This document shows positions 5,324 to 5,851 of a DNA stretch of 5,851 nucleotides, one piece after another. Source of the DNA: SAR116 cluster bacterium. Lineage in GTDB: Bacteria > Pseudomonadota > Alphaproteobacteria > Puniceispirillales > Puniceispirillaceae. Location of the stretch: the NCBI GenBank assembly GCA_002686685.1, contig NYYG01000032.1, positions 5,398 through 11,248 of the forward strand, in the 5' to 3' direction. A program made the position numbers and the translations under genes. Position 1 is the first letter of the stretch. The number at the start of each line of letters is the position of its first letter. Below the pieces are notes generated by a model, which searched no databases, was not told the origin of the DNA, and worked only from the letters and a program-made list of their open reading frames with translations.

Positions 5324-5851
5324 CAGGCACCACCCGCCTGATGCAGAACCGGATTGGCAAGCCGGCCCAGCGGGGCAATCTCGATCCCCACAATCCCGGT
5401 TGTCTCGCCAAGAAGCAGGCTTTTATGCCCGCGCGGAAAGCGGCCAACGCCCTTTCCGGTGGTGCCAAAAGATATCATGTCTCCCGGCTCCAGCGTGAAA
5501 TAACGACTGGCCTCGGCGATGCAGGCCTCGACAGAAAAACGGTAATTGCCAGTATGATCCTGGGTGAAAACCTCGTCATCGATCGTGCCGGTGACATGCA
5601 GGTCGTTCGGATCACCAACCGCATCACGCAAGGTAATCCACGGGCCACAGGGGCCGAAACTGTCGGTGCCTTTCGAGCGTGTATGGTAGACGTAATAGGC
5701 GTCGGTATCATCCGGACCATGCAGGTTGCGCCAGCCATAGAATTCCGGTCGTGCCATGTCGCGGTCATAGGTTACAGCAATCGAATCCTTGCCGAATTTC
5801 AGCCCGTGCGACGTCACATCATTATGAATCATGAAGCCAAACACATGATCC
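5323..5851 (-). CDS. Fumarylacetoacetate hydrolase (FAH) family protein, C-terminal part (runs off the right edge)
   Basis: The last 175 residues of a FAH-superfamily enzyme, metal-dependent enzymes that cleave or decarboxylate C-C bonds of beta-diketo and related acids. The frame is open through the right edge, so the true N-terminus is outside the window. The visible part begins DHVFGFMIHNDVTSHGL, matching the DHVFGYxxxNDVT/SARD block. It continues with RSKGTDSFGPCGPWI (58-72 of the visible part, containing the family's active-site-type Lys), GDMISFGTTGKGVG (123-136, the GDxIxTGTPxGVG block) and a final VGIEIAPLGRLANPV. Between NDVT and RSKG there are about 45 residues, where many family members have roughly 10-15, so this is a longer subfamily with an inserted segment. 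It lies directly upstream of, and overlaps by one base, the RidA-family gene. The exact substrate is not identifiable. Confidence 0.9.
   Translation of the reverse strand, partial: DHVFGFMIHNDVTSHGLKFGKDSIAVTYDRDMARPEFYGWRNLHGPDDTDAYYVYHTRSKGTDSFGPCGPWITLRDAVGDPNDLHVTGTIDDEVFTQDHTGNYRFSVEACIAEASRYFTLEPGDMISFGTTGKGVGRFPRGHKSLLLGETTGIVGIEIAPLGRLANPVLHQAGGA

Overview
The window looks like ordinary chromosome from a GC-rich alphaproteobacterium. The main reason is the minus-strand order small basic ORF - murA - DUF2948 - hisD. DUF2948 is, to my knowledge, essentially confined to Alphaproteobacteria, and the murA/DUF2948/hisD neighbourhood is typical of that class. A precise genus cannot be read from the sequence. 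No transposase, integrase, CRISPR array, phage gene or recognisable defence gene is present.

Layout. Region 1 (1-2163, all minus strand) is a compact housekeeping cluster: a 74-codon basic ORF starting at a GTG, murA (first committed step of peptidoglycan synthesis), a DUF2948 protein, and after a 152-bp gap the first 27 codons of hisD (histidine biosynthesis), which runs off the left edge. The first three genes are joined by two 8-bp stop/start overlaps. Region 2 (2164-2560) is a divergent intergenic region of 397 bp. It holds two sets of short direct repeats: a 14-bp-phased array next to the minus-strand genes, and 17-bp tandem repeats next to the plus-strand genes.

Region 3 (2561-4701, plus strand) is a two-gene unit with a 1-nt stop/start overlap. 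It encodes a TVP38/TMEM64 (VTT/DedA-superfamily) membrane protein and a soluble FAD/NAD(P)-dependent disulfide oxidoreductase of the MerA/Lpd type. The second protein keeps the redox-active Cys pair but lacks the features of a true mercuric reductase. Region 4 (4702-4936) contains a complete tRNA-Thr(GGT) gene on the plus strand with a plausible promoter. Region 5 (4937-5851, minus strand) holds a FAH-family hydrolase, cut by the right edge, followed with a 1-nt overlap by a RidA/YjgF-family protein. This pair is probably a small catabolic or metabolite-repair unit.

How it works together. The murA cluster and the two two-gene units each look translationally coupled, but the three groups are functionally unrelated to each other. 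I see no clear novel system. The points most worth a second look are the small ORF upstream of murA, the phased repeats of region 2, the membrane-protein/flavoprotein pair, and the RidA protein whose usual acidic active-site residue appears to be valine.
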